Assembly (NCBI GenBank): GCA_023958095.1 | Contig: JAMLGJ010000018.1 | Span: 1-64,000, forward strand | Reading direction: 5' to 3' | Length of the DNA: 64,000 nt | Source of the DNA: Microthrixaceae bacterium | Lineage (GTDB): Bacteria > Actinomycetota > Acidimicrobiia > Acidimicrobiales > Microtrichaceae | Notes under the pieces: model-generated | Database searches by the model: none | Told to the model about the DNA's origin: nothing | Seen by the model: the letters and a program-made list of their open reading frames with translations, nothing else | Translations under genes and position numbers: made by a program | Shown here: in pieces, positions 31,909-43,045 of the stretch | How the letters are laid out: every line of letters begins with the position of its first letter | Numbering within the stretch: the stretch's first letter is position 1

Positions 31909-32235
31909 GTGACAGCTACGATCGCGGGGGTGCTGTTCGATGTCCGCTCCCACCGTGACGAGGGTGTCGAGGTCGTCTCGGTGGTCGGGGACGTGGACCT
32001 GGCCTCCCTGCCCCAACTCGCCTCGAGGCTCGCGTCGCTGGACGGCCCTGTACGCCTCGAGCTGGGATCGGTCGACTTCTTCGACCCGGTGTGCCTCGGG
32101 GTGCTCGTGGCGGCCGACCTGAGGGCCCGCCGGCACGGTTCCGCACTGGAGGTCGTCGTCTCACGACGTCTCGGCGAGCTGCTCGCCGAGACACGGCTGG
32201 ACGAGGTCCTCGCCGTGCGACCCGCGGATTCCTAG
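31909..32235 (+). CDS. STAS-domain protein (anti-sigma antagonist-like)
   Basis: 108 residues. A single STAS domain: VEVVSVVGDVDLASLPQLASRLASL, PVRLELGSVDFFDPVCLGVLVAA, ALEVVVSRRLGELLAETRLDEVL. In SpoIIAA-type antagonists the loop after the fourth strand reads DSSGL and its Ser is phosphorylated by a kinase. Here it is DPVCLG, without Ser or Thr, so kinase control by phosphorylation is unlikely and the protein may be constitutively in one state. No partner anti-sigma or kinase gene is near. The end overlaps convergent mnhG by 4 nt. Confidence 0.82.
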   Translation: MTATIAGVLFDVRSHRDEGVEVVSVVGDVDLASLPQLASRLASLDGPVRLELGSVDFFDPVCLGVLVAADLRARRHGSALEVVVSRRLGELLAETRLDEVLAVRPADS

Positions 32236-32570
32236 GCGTCCCCGGTCTCGTCGGTGACCCACTCCTGTGCCGGCTCGAGTCCCGCGTCGCGGGCCGCCCG
32301 ACCGAGCATGTGGCTCGCCACCGGCACCGTCCAGAACTGCAACACGATGGCGAGCACCAGCTTGGTGCTGCTGGTCAACCCCGGAACGCGCAACAGTGCC
32401 GCGGTCACGGTGAACACGACCGCGAGGGTCGCGGGCTTGGTGGCCACGTGGATCCGTGAATAGGCGTCGGGCATGCGGAACAACCCGATCGCGGCGATCA
32501 GCGCCAGTGCCGACCCGGCGAGCATCAGCACCCCCGCCACGACGTCGACGATCGTGTCGAACACCTCCAT
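32232..32570 (-). CDS. mnhG: Na+/H+ antiporter subunit G
   Basis: 112 residues with three membrane helices. Family signatures: LALIAAIGLFRMPDAYSRIHVATKPATLAV and LVLAIVLQFWTVPVASHMLGRAA. It is the last gene of the seven-subunit Mrp (Mnh/Pha) antiporter operon. The ATG overlaps the mnhF stop (TGATG); a GTG one codon upstream is also possible. A charged tail (LEPAQEWVTDETGDA) ends the protein. Confidence 0.92.
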   Translation of the reverse strand: MEVFDTIVDVVAGVLMLAGSALALIAAIGLFRMPDAYSRIHVATKPATLAVVFTVTAALLRVPGLTSSTKLVLAIVLQFWTVPVASHMLGRAARDAGLEPAQEWVTDETGDA

Positions 32571-32830
32571 CACAGCCCCCTGCGCTCGATGAAGCGGGAG
32601 ATCGTCACGGTGCCCAGGAAACCCAGAAGTCCGATTATCAACACCAGAGCGACCACCAGTTCGTCCTTCGTGACGGCCAGCGACACGGTGAGTCCGTTGA
32701 GAACGAGCGCCACGAGCATGTCGATGCCGATGGCGCGGTCGGGGAGGTTGCGCGACCGGGCCACGTGGATCGCGGTCAGCACGGCCGCGACGACCAGCAT
32801 CCCTCCGGCGATCCATGCGACCACCGTCAT
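32570..32830 (-). CDS. mnhF: Na+/H+ antiporter subunit F
   Basis: 86 residues with three membrane helices (AWIAGGMLVVAAVLTAIHVARS, LPDRAIGIDMLVALVLNGLTVSLAV, LVVALVLIIGLLGFLGTVTISRF). The DRAIGID motif is typical of MnhF/MrpF. It is a small essential subunit of the antiporter complex. Its ATG forms an ATGA overlap with the mnhE stop. Confidence 0.92.
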   Translation of the reverse strand: MTVVAWIAGGMLVVAAVLTAIHVARSRNLPDRAIGIDMLVALVLNGLTVSLAVTKDELVVALVLIIGLLGFLGTVTISRFIERRGL

Positions 32831-33327
32831 GGTGCCACCTCCAGTGTCGAACGGGGCCGGACCGCGGCGAGCACGGTTGCCTCGAGTCGCCTGATGTCGG
32901 AGCGGACCTCCTCGGGATCCCCGAGTCCGAGCACGTGCACCTGGAGGACCACCGAGTCGTCGTCGGTCACGGCGTCGAGGGTGAGGGTGCCCGGGGTGAG
33001 GCTGATCGCGTCGGCCACGATCGTTGCCACCAGCTCCGAGTCGTGGCGCAGTCGCACCGAGACCACCCCCGAACGGAGCCGGGCAGGGGTCGGGTGGAGC
33101 ACGGTGAGCACGACCGACACCGAGGAGGTGACGAGCCGTCCGGCGAAGACCGCGAGCAGCTTCGCCAGTCCGAGTGGGTGCACGACGTGTGCCCGGGGCA
33201 CGGGGCGGATGAGCCAGCCGATCAGGGCCACGACCACGACGCCGCTGAACAGGTTGGCCCAGCTGAGCTCGCCCCAGAGGGCGATCCACACCACGAACAC
33301 CAGCAGGGGGGCGAGGAGGCGGTTCAT
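32827..33327 (-). CDS. mnhE: Na+/H+ antiporter subunit E
   Basis: 166 residues. Two N-terminal membrane segments (LLVFVVWIALWGELSWANLFSGVVVVALIGWLI), then a cytoplasmic domain with the conserved VADAISLTPGTLTLDA and VHVLGLGDPEEV. MnhE stabilises and modulates the complex. ATGA overlap with mnhD. Confidence 0.93.
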   Translation of the reverse strand: MNRLLAPLLVFVVWIALWGELSWANLFSGVVVVALIGWLIRPVPRAHVVHPLGLAKLLAVFAGRLVTSSVSVVLTVLHPTPARLRSGVVSVRLRHDSELVATIVADAISLTPGTLTLDAVTDDDSVVLQVHVLGLGDPEEVRSDIRRLEATVLAAVRPRSTLEVAP

Positions 33328-34796
33328 GGTACGACCGCTCCTTCATAGGCGGCCGGGGTCGTGACGTCCGCGGCGGCTCGTTCGGCGAAGCGGTACAGCG
33401 GGCCGGCGAACACCGCGATCGCCACGGTGAGGGCCACCACCGCGATGGTCACCGAGGACATGAGGGGGTGGTTGCGCAACACCCCGGAGTCGTGGTCGGG
33501 GCCCGCGGGTTCACCCCAGAAGGCACCGGTCCAGATCTTGAGCATCGACACGAGCGTGAGGATGGACACCGCCAGCGCGGTTGCGACGATCCACCACGAA
33601 CCCTGGTCCAGGCCCACGGTCACCACGCCCAGCTTGCCGATGAACCCGCTCAGCGGGGGGATGCCCGCGAGGCTGAGCGCGGGTAGCAGGAACAGTGCCG
33701 CGAGGGGCCCCGAACGGCGCGCCAGGCCCGACAGGCGGTCGAGCGTGCTCGAGCCGGTGTCGCGCTCGATGATGCCTTCGACCAGGAACAGGGAGGTCTT
33801 CACCGGGATGTGGTGGATCATGTAGAAGATCACCGCTGCGATGGCCGCGGTTCCACCCAGGGCCACGCCCATGATCATGTAGCCGATCTGGCTCACGATG
33901 TGGAAGCTGAGTATGCGCTTCATGGCGTTCTGCGCGATCGCCCCGAAGACCCCGATCACCATCGTGAGCCCGGCGATGACCAACAACAGCGTGCGGTTCG
34001 TCTCCGGGAACAACAGGGTCTGGGTGCGGATGATGGCGTAGACGCCGATCTTGGTGAGCAGGCCCGCGAACACCGCGCTGACCGGACTCGGCGCGGCCGG
34101 GTAGCTGTCGGGCAGCCACGAGAACAGCGGGAACACCGCGGCCTTGAGTCCGAACGCGATGAGCAGCAGCAGGTTCAGGCCGATCCTCACCCCGTCGGGA
34201 AGTGCTGCCAGGCGTTCGGGCAGCTCGGCCATGTTGAGGGTCCCGGTCGCCGCGAAGACCAGCGCGACGCCGGTGACCAGCACGAGCGACTCAACGACGT
34301 TGAGCACCACGTAGGTCGTGCCCGAACGGATCTGGCTGTCGCTGCCCTCCAGGGTCAACAGCACGTAGCTCGACATGAGCAGGACCTCGAAGAACACGAA
34401 CAGGTTGAACAGGTCGCCCGCCAGGAAGGCTCCCGAGACCCCTGCGCTCAGCGCGAGGTAGGCGGGGTGGTACCAGCGGGAGCGCTCGTCGTCCGCTCGC
34501 TGTCCCACCGCGAAGAGCAGCACCGCGAGCAGCATCGTCGCGCCGATGGTGAGCATCAGTGCCGAGAGGCGGTCCGCCACCAGGTTGATGGCGATGCGCG
34601 GCGGCCAGCCTCCCATCGAGGCGACCTGCGTGCCGTTGCTGTCCACGTCAAGCAGGATCGCCACCGCGATGAGCGCCGTGGTGACGGTGCAGGCGATCGT
34701 GATGATCCGCTGCACCGAGCGCACCCGGATCGCGAGCAGGGCCGCCGCGGCCCCGCCCAGGGGGATCACGATCGCCAGGGGGAGCAGTTCGGTCAT
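33324..34796 (-). CDS. mnhD: Na+/H+ antiporter subunit D
   Basis: 490 residues, about 14 membrane helices, homologous to complex I NuoN/M-type proton channels. Signatures: GVSGAFLAGDLFNLFVFFEVLLMSSYVLL with the conserved Glu, LIAFGLKAAVFPLFSWLPDSYPAAPSPVSAVFAGLLTKIGVYAI with the conserved Lys residues, HIVSQIGYMIMG, and LPALSLAGIPPLSGFIGKL. It forms one of the two ion-moving subunits, with MnhA. ATG start, ATGA overlap with mnhC. Confidence 0.95.
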   Translation of the reverse strand: MTELLPLAIVIPLGGAAAALLAIRVRSVQRIITIACTVTTALIAVAILLDVDSNGTQVASMGGWPPRIAINLVADRLSALMLTIGATMLLAVLLFAVGQRADDERSRWYHPAYLALSAGVSGAFLAGDLFNLFVFFEVLLMSSYVLLTLEGSDSQIRSGTTYVVLNVVESLVLVTGVALVFAATGTLNMAELPERLAALPDGVRIGLNLLLLIAFGLKAAVFPLFSWLPDSYPAAPSPVSAVFAGLLTKIGVYAIIRTQTLLFPETNRTLLLVIAGLTMVIGVFGAIAQNAMKRILSFHIVSQIGYMIMGVALGGTAAIAAVIFYMIHHIPVKTSLFLVEGIIERDTGSSTLDRLSGLARRSGPLAALFLLPALSLAGIPPLSGFIGKLGVVTVGLDQGSWWIVATALAVSILTLVSMLKIWTGAFWGEPAGPDHDSGVLRNHPLMSSVTIAVVALTVAIAVFAGPLYRFAERAAADVTTPAAYEGAVVP

Positions 34797-35167
34797 GTCG
34801 GCTCCCCGTGGTCCACTGGTTCACCCGGTTCCTCGGCGAGCCGGCGGTCGGTGATGTCGTCCTCGACCTCGTCGTTGCCGTCGATCGTCCATCCCCGGTA
34901 GGCCATCGACAACAGGAACGACATGACCCCGAAGGTGATCACGATCGAGGTGAGCACCAGTGCCTGGGGGACCGGGTCGGCGACCGGGGCCTGCTCGCCC
35001 ACGATCGGGGCGTTGCCCGGCGAGCTGCCGGCGGTGAGGATCAGCAGGTTCACCGCGTTGCCGAGCATCCCGAGCCCGAGGATGATCCGGGTGAGCGTGC
35101 GGTGCATGACCAGGTAGGTGCCGGCTCCCGCCAGCACGGCCACGAGGGCGGCCTGGGTGAAGCTCAC
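34793..35167 (-). CDS. mnhC: Na+/H+ antiporter subunit C
   Basis: 124 residues, three membrane helices, NuoK-like. LVMHRTLTRIILGLGMLGNAVNLLILTAG and PVPQALVLTSIVITFGVMSFLLSMAYRG are the family segments. A charged C-terminal tail (DGNDEVEDDITDRRLAEEPGEP) is longer than in many homologues. GTG start in a GTGA overlap with mnhB. Confidence 0.94.
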   Translation of the reverse strand: MSFTQAALVAVLAGAGTYLVMHRTLTRIILGLGMLGNAVNLLILTAGSSPGNAPIVGEQAPVADPVPQALVLTSIVITFGVMSFLLSMAYRGWTIDGNDEVEDDITDRRLAEEPGEPVDHGEPT

Positions 35168-35703
35168 CGCTCACCTCCGGAGGTCGTGGTGCCGGGGTCG
35201 CCGGAGGCGTCGTCGTGTCCCGCGTTGCTCCGCAGCTCCTCGCGTGCGGCGTTGGCCCGGGCGACCTCGTCGTCGGCCTCCACGAATGCGACCAGGACCG
35301 CCATCACCACACCGACCACGAGCACGTGCACCCCGATGTCGAACAGTGACGAGGACACGAGCTTCATCTCGCCGATGAGCGGTGGGTGGAACTTCCAGAT
35401 GCTGGACTCGAGGAACTCCCCGCCGTCCAGCAGCGGCCAGGTCCCTACCAGGGCAGCGAGGGCGAGCCCGGCTCCGATCAGCACGATCGGGTCGATGCGC
35501 AGCGAACGAACCGCCTCGGGTCCCGAGGCGAGGTATCGCAGGATCACCGCGGCAGCCATCACGAGTCCACCGGCGAAGCCGCCGCCGGGGGCGTTGTGGC
35601 CCCTGAAGGTGAGGAAGATGGAGAACGCCAACAGCACCGGGGTGAGGCCGTTGACCGTCTCGGCCAGGATCATCGACCGGCGCGTGCCGTCGGTGCCACT
35701 CAT
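35164..35703 (-). CDS. mnhB: Na+/H+ antiporter subunit B
   Basis: 179 residues, four membrane helices. Family motif FLTFRGHNAPGGGFAGGLVMAAAVILRYLA near 33-62, then SSLFDIGVHVLVVGVVMAVLVAFVEADDE. The C-terminal tail is Ser/Gly/Asp-rich. The ATG gives an ATGA overlap with mnhA; a GTG two codons upstream is less likely. Confidence 0.94.
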   Translation of the reverse strand: MSGTDGTRRSMILAETVNGLTPVLLAFSIFLTFRGHNAPGGGFAGGLVMAAAVILRYLASGPEAVRSLRIDPIVLIGAGLALAALVGTWPLLDGGEFLESSIWKFHPPLIGEMKLVSSSLFDIGVHVLVVGVVMAVLVAFVEADDEVARANAAREELRSNAGHDDASGDPGTTTSGGER

Positions 35704-38111
35704 CGCCACACCTCACTCGGCCGGCCCGATCGCTCCTCGACCTCGAGGCCGTCGGAGAGCTGCTTGCGGCGTTGCTGACGCCGCGCCGCGCGCACCAGGT
35801 TCACCACGCCCGCGCCGGCCACCGCCAGCACGGTGATCTCCCCCAGGGTGTCGAACCCGCGGAAGTCCACGAGTATGACGTTGACCACGTTGCGCCCACC
35901 CGCCTCCGGTTCGGACAGCGCCAGGTAGTCGTCGCCGACCGACTCGGCGGTACGGGACTGCGAGGTCCCGAGAGCGAAGCCCGCAACGGTGAGCCCGACC
36001 ACCACCGAGACCACGATGCGGATCCAGCGTGGAGCCCACGAGGGTGCCGGGTGGAAGTCGCGTGGGAGTCGGGCCAGGGCGAGCAGGAACACCACGATCG
36101 TGAGCGTCTCGACCAGGAACTGCGTTATCGCCAGGTCCGGCGCACCCTGGAGCAGGTAGACGATCGCGAGCATGTAGCCGGAACCGCCCAGCAGCACCGC
36201 TGCGGTGAAGCGCTGCCGGGCCCCGAGGACCGCCAGGGCCAGCAGGGCGGTGAGTGCCACGAGGGGCACCTCGAGGCTGGAGTTCGCCCAGGGCACATCG
36301 GAGATCGCGTCGGTGGAGCCCGCCAGCAGGGCGGTGGCAAGTGCGGCCCCGACGCTCACCAGCACCACCCCGATGTACAGCGGTAGTGAACCGCTCTGGG
36401 ACACAGCGGTCACCTGCCTGGCCCCCGCGAGCAGGGAGTCGTAGGCGCGGTCGTACAACCTGGTGGCGGTGCTGTAGGGGGCATCCACGCTCCGGGTGGC
36501 CGCGACCGTGAACCACCACGACGCGATGCCCGCGGTGATGATCCCCGCCGAGAGAACCAAGGGCGTGTTGACCCCGGTCCACAGGTGCAGCGCCTTGGAG
36601 GCGGTGGCCGGATCGAGCGACACGGTGACCTCGGCCAGCCAGTGGCCCACGGGTTCCGCGGCGATGCCGAGCACGAGTGACAACGCGGCCAGCACGAACG
36701 GCGCCCCCTGGAACGCGAGCGACGGCGCGTGCACCCCGGACGGGTCCACCGGGGCCTCCAGCAGGGCACCGGTCCCGGACCCGCCGCGTGCACCGTCCTC
36801 GACGGTGACCCCGGGGGCGTCGTTTCCGAGCAGCCCCACCGCGATGCGGATCGTGTAGGCCACGGTCAGCACCGAGCCGGCCACGATTCCCACGAGTGCG
36901 ACCGTGCCGATGGCGCCCAGGCCGGTGTCCAGGAGTGCGTCCAGGGCCTTTTCCTTGGCCACGAATCCCAAGGTGGGTGGGATCGCGGCCATCGACGCAG
37001 ACGCGACCACGATGATCCCGGCGGTGATCGGCAGTGCCCGGGCCAGGCCCTGCAGGCGACGCATGTCGCGGGTCCCCGCGGAGTGGTCCACCACCCCGAC
37101 CGACAGGAACAGGGTGGCCTTGAACAGCGCGTGGGCGAGCAGCATCGCCACCCCGGCGTAGGTGGTGCCCGGCGTGCCGAGCCCCAGCAACACCATCATG
37201 AATCCGAGCTGGCTCACCGTGCCGTGGGCCAGCGCGAGCTTGGCGTCCTGCTGGCGCATCGCCCGGAACCCGCCCAGCACCAGCGACGCCAGGCCGGCGC
37301 TGACCACCAGGGCACGCCAGGGCCCCACGGATGCGAACGCCGGGGCGAAGCGGGCCACCACCACCAGACCCGCCTTCACCATCGTGGCCGAGTGCAGGTA
37401 TGCGCTGACGGGGGTGGGAGCCGCCATCGCCCCGGGGAGCCAGAAGTGGAAGGGGAACTGTGCGGACTTCGTGAACGCCCCGGCCAGCACCAGCACCAGC
37501 GCGACGGAGGTCACCGTTCCCGAGGGCGGGTTGGCCAACAGCTCCGACAGCGAGGTGGTGCCACCCTGGATGCCCAACAGGATCAGGCCCGCCAACAGGG
37601 CCAGGCCGCCCAGGCCGGTGACGAGGAAGGCGCGCTGCGCCGCGGAGCGCGCAGTGGCCGAGCGGTCCTCGAAGCCGATCAGCAGGAAGGAGGTGATCGA
37701 GGTCAGCTCCCAGAACACGAACAGGCTGAGCAGGCCGTCGGCCCACACGATGCCGAGCATCGCCCCTGCGAAGCCCACCAGGAGTCCCGCCAGGCGACCC
37801 AGGTCGTCACGCCGTCCGAAGTACGCCGTGGAGTACAGCATCACCAGCGTCCCGATGCCCGAGACGATCAGGCCCATGAACAGGCCGAATCCATCCAGGC
37901 GCAGGGAGATGCCCAGGCCCAGCTGGGGGACCCACTCCAGGTTCGCGCTCGGCACGTCGCCGTGGAGCACCGAGGAGCTCTGCGAGACCAACCAGCCGAA
38001 GGTGACCGCCGGCACAGCGGCCGCCACGGGCAGGGCCCAGCGCGCGCTGCGCCTGCCGGGTGCCAGGCACACGAGGAAGGCCACCAGGTGGGCCAACAGC
38101 AGCGGGATCAC
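35700..38111 (-). CDS. mnhA: Na+/H+ antiporter subunit A
   Basis: 803 residues, about 20 membrane helices. The NuoL-like core carries GWLFWELTSITSFLLIGFED-type features (seen as FVFWELTSITSFLLIG), TKSAQFPFHFWLPGAMAAPTPVSAYLHSATMVKAG and AHALFKATLFLSVGVVDH. The C-terminal 170 residues (LLQGAPDLAITQFLVETLTIVVFLLALARLP, VILVDFRGFDTLGEITVLAVAGAGVVNLV) are the added MrpA tail. With MnhB-G it exchanges Na+ for H+ and supports pH and salt homeostasis. First gene of the operon, GTG start; the operon runs A-B-C-D-E-F-G on the minus strand with overlaps of one to four nt at every junction. Confidence 0.96.
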   Translation of the reverse strand: MIPLLLAHLVAFLVCLAPGRRSARWALPVAAAVPAVTFGWLVSQSSSVLHGDVPSANLEWVPQLGLGISLRLDGFGLFMGLIVSGIGTLVMLYSTAYFGRRDDLGRLAGLLVGFAGAMLGIVWADGLLSLFVFWELTSITSFLLIGFEDRSATARSAAQRAFLVTGLGGLALLAGLILLGIQGGTTSLSELLANPPSGTVTSVALVLVLAGAFTKSAQFPFHFWLPGAMAAPTPVSAYLHSATMVKAGLVVVARFAPAFASVGPWRALVVSAGLASLVLGGFRAMRQQDAKLALAHGTVSQLGFMMVLLGLGTPGTTYAGVAMLLAHALFKATLFLSVGVVDHSAGTRDMRRLQGLARALPITAGIIVVASASMAAIPPTLGFVAKEKALDALLDTGLGAIGTVALVGIVAGSVLTVAYTIRIAVGLLGNDAPGVTVEDGARGGSGTGALLEAPVDPSGVHAPSLAFQGAPFVLAALSLVLGIAAEPVGHWLAEVTVSLDPATASKALHLWTGVNTPLVLSAGIITAGIASWWFTVAATRSVDAPYSTATRLYDRAYDSLLAGARQVTAVSQSGSLPLYIGVVLVSVGAALATALLAGSTDAISDVPWANSSLEVPLVALTALLALAVLGARQRFTAAVLLGGSGYMLAIVYLLQGAPDLAITQFLVETLTIVVFLLALARLPRDFHPAPSWAPRWIRIVVSVVVGLTVAGFALGTSQSRTAESVGDDYLALSEPEAGGRNVVNVILVDFRGFDTLGEITVLAVAGAGVVNLVRAARRQQRRKQLSDGLEVEERSGRPSEVWR

Positions 38112-38214
38112 GGAGGGTTCGCTCTTTCAGGGGGTCGACAACATTTCCTGGCGCCCGGCCAGGCGCCGACCCGACTTCCCGGCACGCCGAGTGCGATCCT
38201 AGTTGCGCTCCCGA

Positions 38215-39429
38215 TCAGGGCCGGTATCGGGCGAGTTCGGTGCGGGCCACCTGGCGCCGGTGCACCTCGTCGGGTCCGTCGGCGAAGCGCATGGTTCGCA
38301 ACCCGGCGTACATCCGCGCCAGGGGGAAGTCATCGCTCACGCCGCCGCCGCCGTGGGCCTGGATCGCACGGTCCACCACCGCCAGCGCGACGTTCGGCGC
38401 GACCACCTTGATCGCGGAGATCTCGATGGCGGCTCCCTTGGTGCCCACGGTGTCCATCAGCCAGGCGGCCTTGAGGGTGAGCAGGCGGGCCTGTTCGATC
38501 TCCATGCGCGAATCCGCGATCCACTCGCGGATCACTCCCTGTTCCGCGAGTGCGCGTCCGAAGGCATGGCGTGAGCTGACGCGCCGGCACATTGCCTCGA
38601 GGGCTCGTTCGGCCATGCCGATGCACCGCATGCAGTGGTGTATCCGGCCGGGTCCCAACCGGGCCTGTGCGATGGCGAAGCCGGAACCCTCCTCCCCGAT
38701 GAGGTTCTCCGCGGGCACCCGGACGTCCTCGAAGAGGAGCTCCACGTGGCCCTCGCGGTCCTGGTAGCCGAACACCGGAAGGTCCCGCACGATGGTGAGC
38801 CCGGGTGTGTCGCGGGGAACGAGGATCATCGACTGCTGGGCGTGGCGGGGAGCGTCGGGGTCGGTCTTCCCCATGACGATGAACACCTCGCAGCGCTTCG
38901 AGGCCGCTCCCGAGATCCACCACTTGCGGCCGTTGAGCACGTAGTGGTCGCCGTCGCGTGTGATCGACAGGGAGATGTTCGTGGCGTCCGAGGACGCAAC
39001 GTCGGGTTCGGTCATGGCGAACGCCGAGCGGATCTCACCCGCGAGCAGCGGTTGGAGCCAGCGGTCCTGTTGTTCGGGGGAGCCGAAGAGCGCGAGCACC
39101 TCCATGTTGCCGGTGTCGGGTGCGGAGCAGTTCATGGCCTCCGGTGCGAGGTGCAGCGAACGGCCCGAGAGCTCCGCCACGTGTGCGTAGTCCAGGTTGG
39201 GCACCGGGTCGGGTGTCCATTCGGTGCGGTGCGGCATGAACAGGTTCCACAGGCCGCGGCTTCGTGCGCTGGCCTTGAGGTCCTCCACGATCCGGGGGTG
39301 TCCGTGGGGATCTCCCAGGGCCTCCATCTGGGCCTCGTAGACCGGTTCGGCGGGGTAGACCTCGGAGTCCATGAAGGACTGCATCTCCTCGATCAGCCCG
39401 GCGGCTCGTTCACTCGGTGCGAAGTCCAA
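38215..39429 (-). CDS. Acyl-CoA dehydrogenase (ACAD10/11-like)
   Basis: 404 residues from a TTG with GGAGGGA 4 nt upstream; the neighbouring ATG is in another frame. Signatures: [17 protein letters not shown] (FAD and substrate site) near 137, [10 protein letters not shown] near 164, [20 protein letters not shown], and the C-terminal [40 protein letters not shown], in which the Asp of GPDEVHR is typical of ACAD10/11 and some actinobacterial FadE proteins. It oxidises an acyl-CoA to the enoyl-CoA with FAD; chain length is unknown. Single gene, divergent from topA. Confidence 0.93.
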   Translation of the reverse strand: MDFAPSERAAGLIEEMQSFMDSEVYPAEPVYEAQMEALGDPHGHPRIVEDLKASARSRGLWNLFMPHRTEWTPDPVPNLDYAHVAELSGRSLHLAPEAMNCSAPDTGNMEVLALFGSPEQQDRWLQPLLAGEIRSAFAMTEPDVASSDATNISLSITRDGDHYVLNGRKWWISGAASKRCEVFIVMGKTDPDAPRHAQQSMILVPRDTPGLTIVRDLPVFGYQDREGHVELLFEDVRVPAENLIGEEGSGFAIAQARLGPGRIHHCMRCIGMAERALEAMCRRVSSRHAFGRALAEQGVIREWIADSRMEIEQARLLTLKAAWLMDTVGTKGAAIEISAIKVVAPNVALAVVDRAIQAHGGGGVSDDFPLARMYAGLRTMRFADGPDEVHRRQVARTELARYRP

Positions 39430-39534
39430 TGGATCCCTCCATGGTCGATTCGGGGCACCCCGCCCCGTCGTTTCGGGTAGGGGCCGACGTTACCGGGAAC
39501 CCGCTCGCCGGGTGCCCGAGGAGTAGCGGGGTGT

Positions 39535-39564
39535 TTGACAGGGAGCCCGGTCAAGCCGTAACTG
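39535..39564 (+). promoter_or_regulatory. Promoter of topA
   Basis: TTGACA (39535-39540), a perfect -35, is 18 nt from TAACTG (39559-39564), and the GTG start is 7 nt further on. Transcription would begin at or next to the start codon, giving a leaderless topA mRNA. Confidence 0.6.
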
Positions 39565-39571
39565 TTCTGCG

Positions 39572-42361
<2,790 letters not shown>

Positions 42362-42462
42362 CAGCGCTTCGACGACTTCGGTCGCGGACCCGGTGGCCGC
42401 GGTAACGTCTTGCGCAATCGGTCCGGGCCGATGGGTCGGACGACAGAGGCAAGGAGAGTGCC

Positions 42463-42951
42463 ATGGCAGATGCACCGCAGTTCCTGGACAGGGCTCGAAA
42501 GGAGCTCGATCGTCTGGCCGATCAGGCACGCGAGGGTTCGCGCGACGCCGAGGACCTGATGAGCGAGATGCTGGGCAACGTCCAGCAGCTCATCGAGGAC
42601 TTCCAGTCCTGGGTCAGCGACGAGACCCAGCGGATAGCGAAGCTCGCCGACGAACAGCGCGAGCGTGCAGAAGCCCAGCTGCAGTCCGCGGTCGACAACT
42701 TCAAGGCCACGGCTGAGAAGGCGGGCAAGCAGGCCAAGGATGCGGCGCGAAGCGCCACCCGCAAGGCCCCCGGCAAGAAGAAGGCTCCCGCGAAGAAGAA
42801 GGCTCCGGCCAAGAAGAAGGCGCCCGCGAAGAAGAAGGCTCCGGCCAAGAAGAAGGCGCCGGCCAAGAAGAAGGCTCCGGCCAAGAAGAAGGCGCCCGCG
42901 AAGAAGAAGGCGCCCGCGAAGAAGAAGGCTCCGGCCAAGAAGGCCAACTGA
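42463..42951 (+). CDS. Coiled-coil protein with histone-H1-like lysine tail
   Basis: 162 residues. Residues 1-95 are predicted amphipathic helix rich in Glu, Gln, Asp and Arg (QFLDRARKELDRLADQAREG, LADEQRERAEAQLQSAVDNF). Residues 100-162 consist of KAPG and nine KKKAPA repeats ending KKAN, strongly basic and similar to histone H1 or mycobacterial HupB tails. It probably binds DNA or RNA through the tail. It lies 101 nt after topA, which ends with the same repeat. AAGGAGAG lies just before the ATG. Nucleoid-associated function is inference; no globular domain is recognised. Confidence 0.75.
   Translation: MADAPQFLDRARKELDRLADQAREGSRDAEDLMSEMLGNVQQLIEDFQSWVSDETQRIAKLADEQRERAEAQLQSAVDNFKATAEKAGKQAKDAARSATRKAPGKKKAPAKKKAPAKKKAPAKKKAPAKKKAPAKKKAPAKKKAPAKKKAPAKKKAPAKKAN
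42775..42936 (+). repeat. Nine 18-bp units encoding KKKAPA
   Basis: Nine tandem 18-bp units, near-identical in DNA to those at the end of topA 440 bp upstream, with the same two codon versions of the APA part. Recombination between the two arrays could delete or expand them. Confidence 0.95.
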
Positions 42952-43045
42952 TCGGGATCCCTCACAGGGGGTCAACCGAGCGGAGCCGGCCTTGACCGGC
43001 GACGAACCACCAGCGGGCGAACCGAGCGACCACGAGGAGTCCCAC

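Noticed and set aside
42992-43045. TTG start for the MFS gene
   Set aside because: The GTG at 43046 has a stronger ribosome-binding site (GAGGAG at 6 nt); the extra residues are low complexity.
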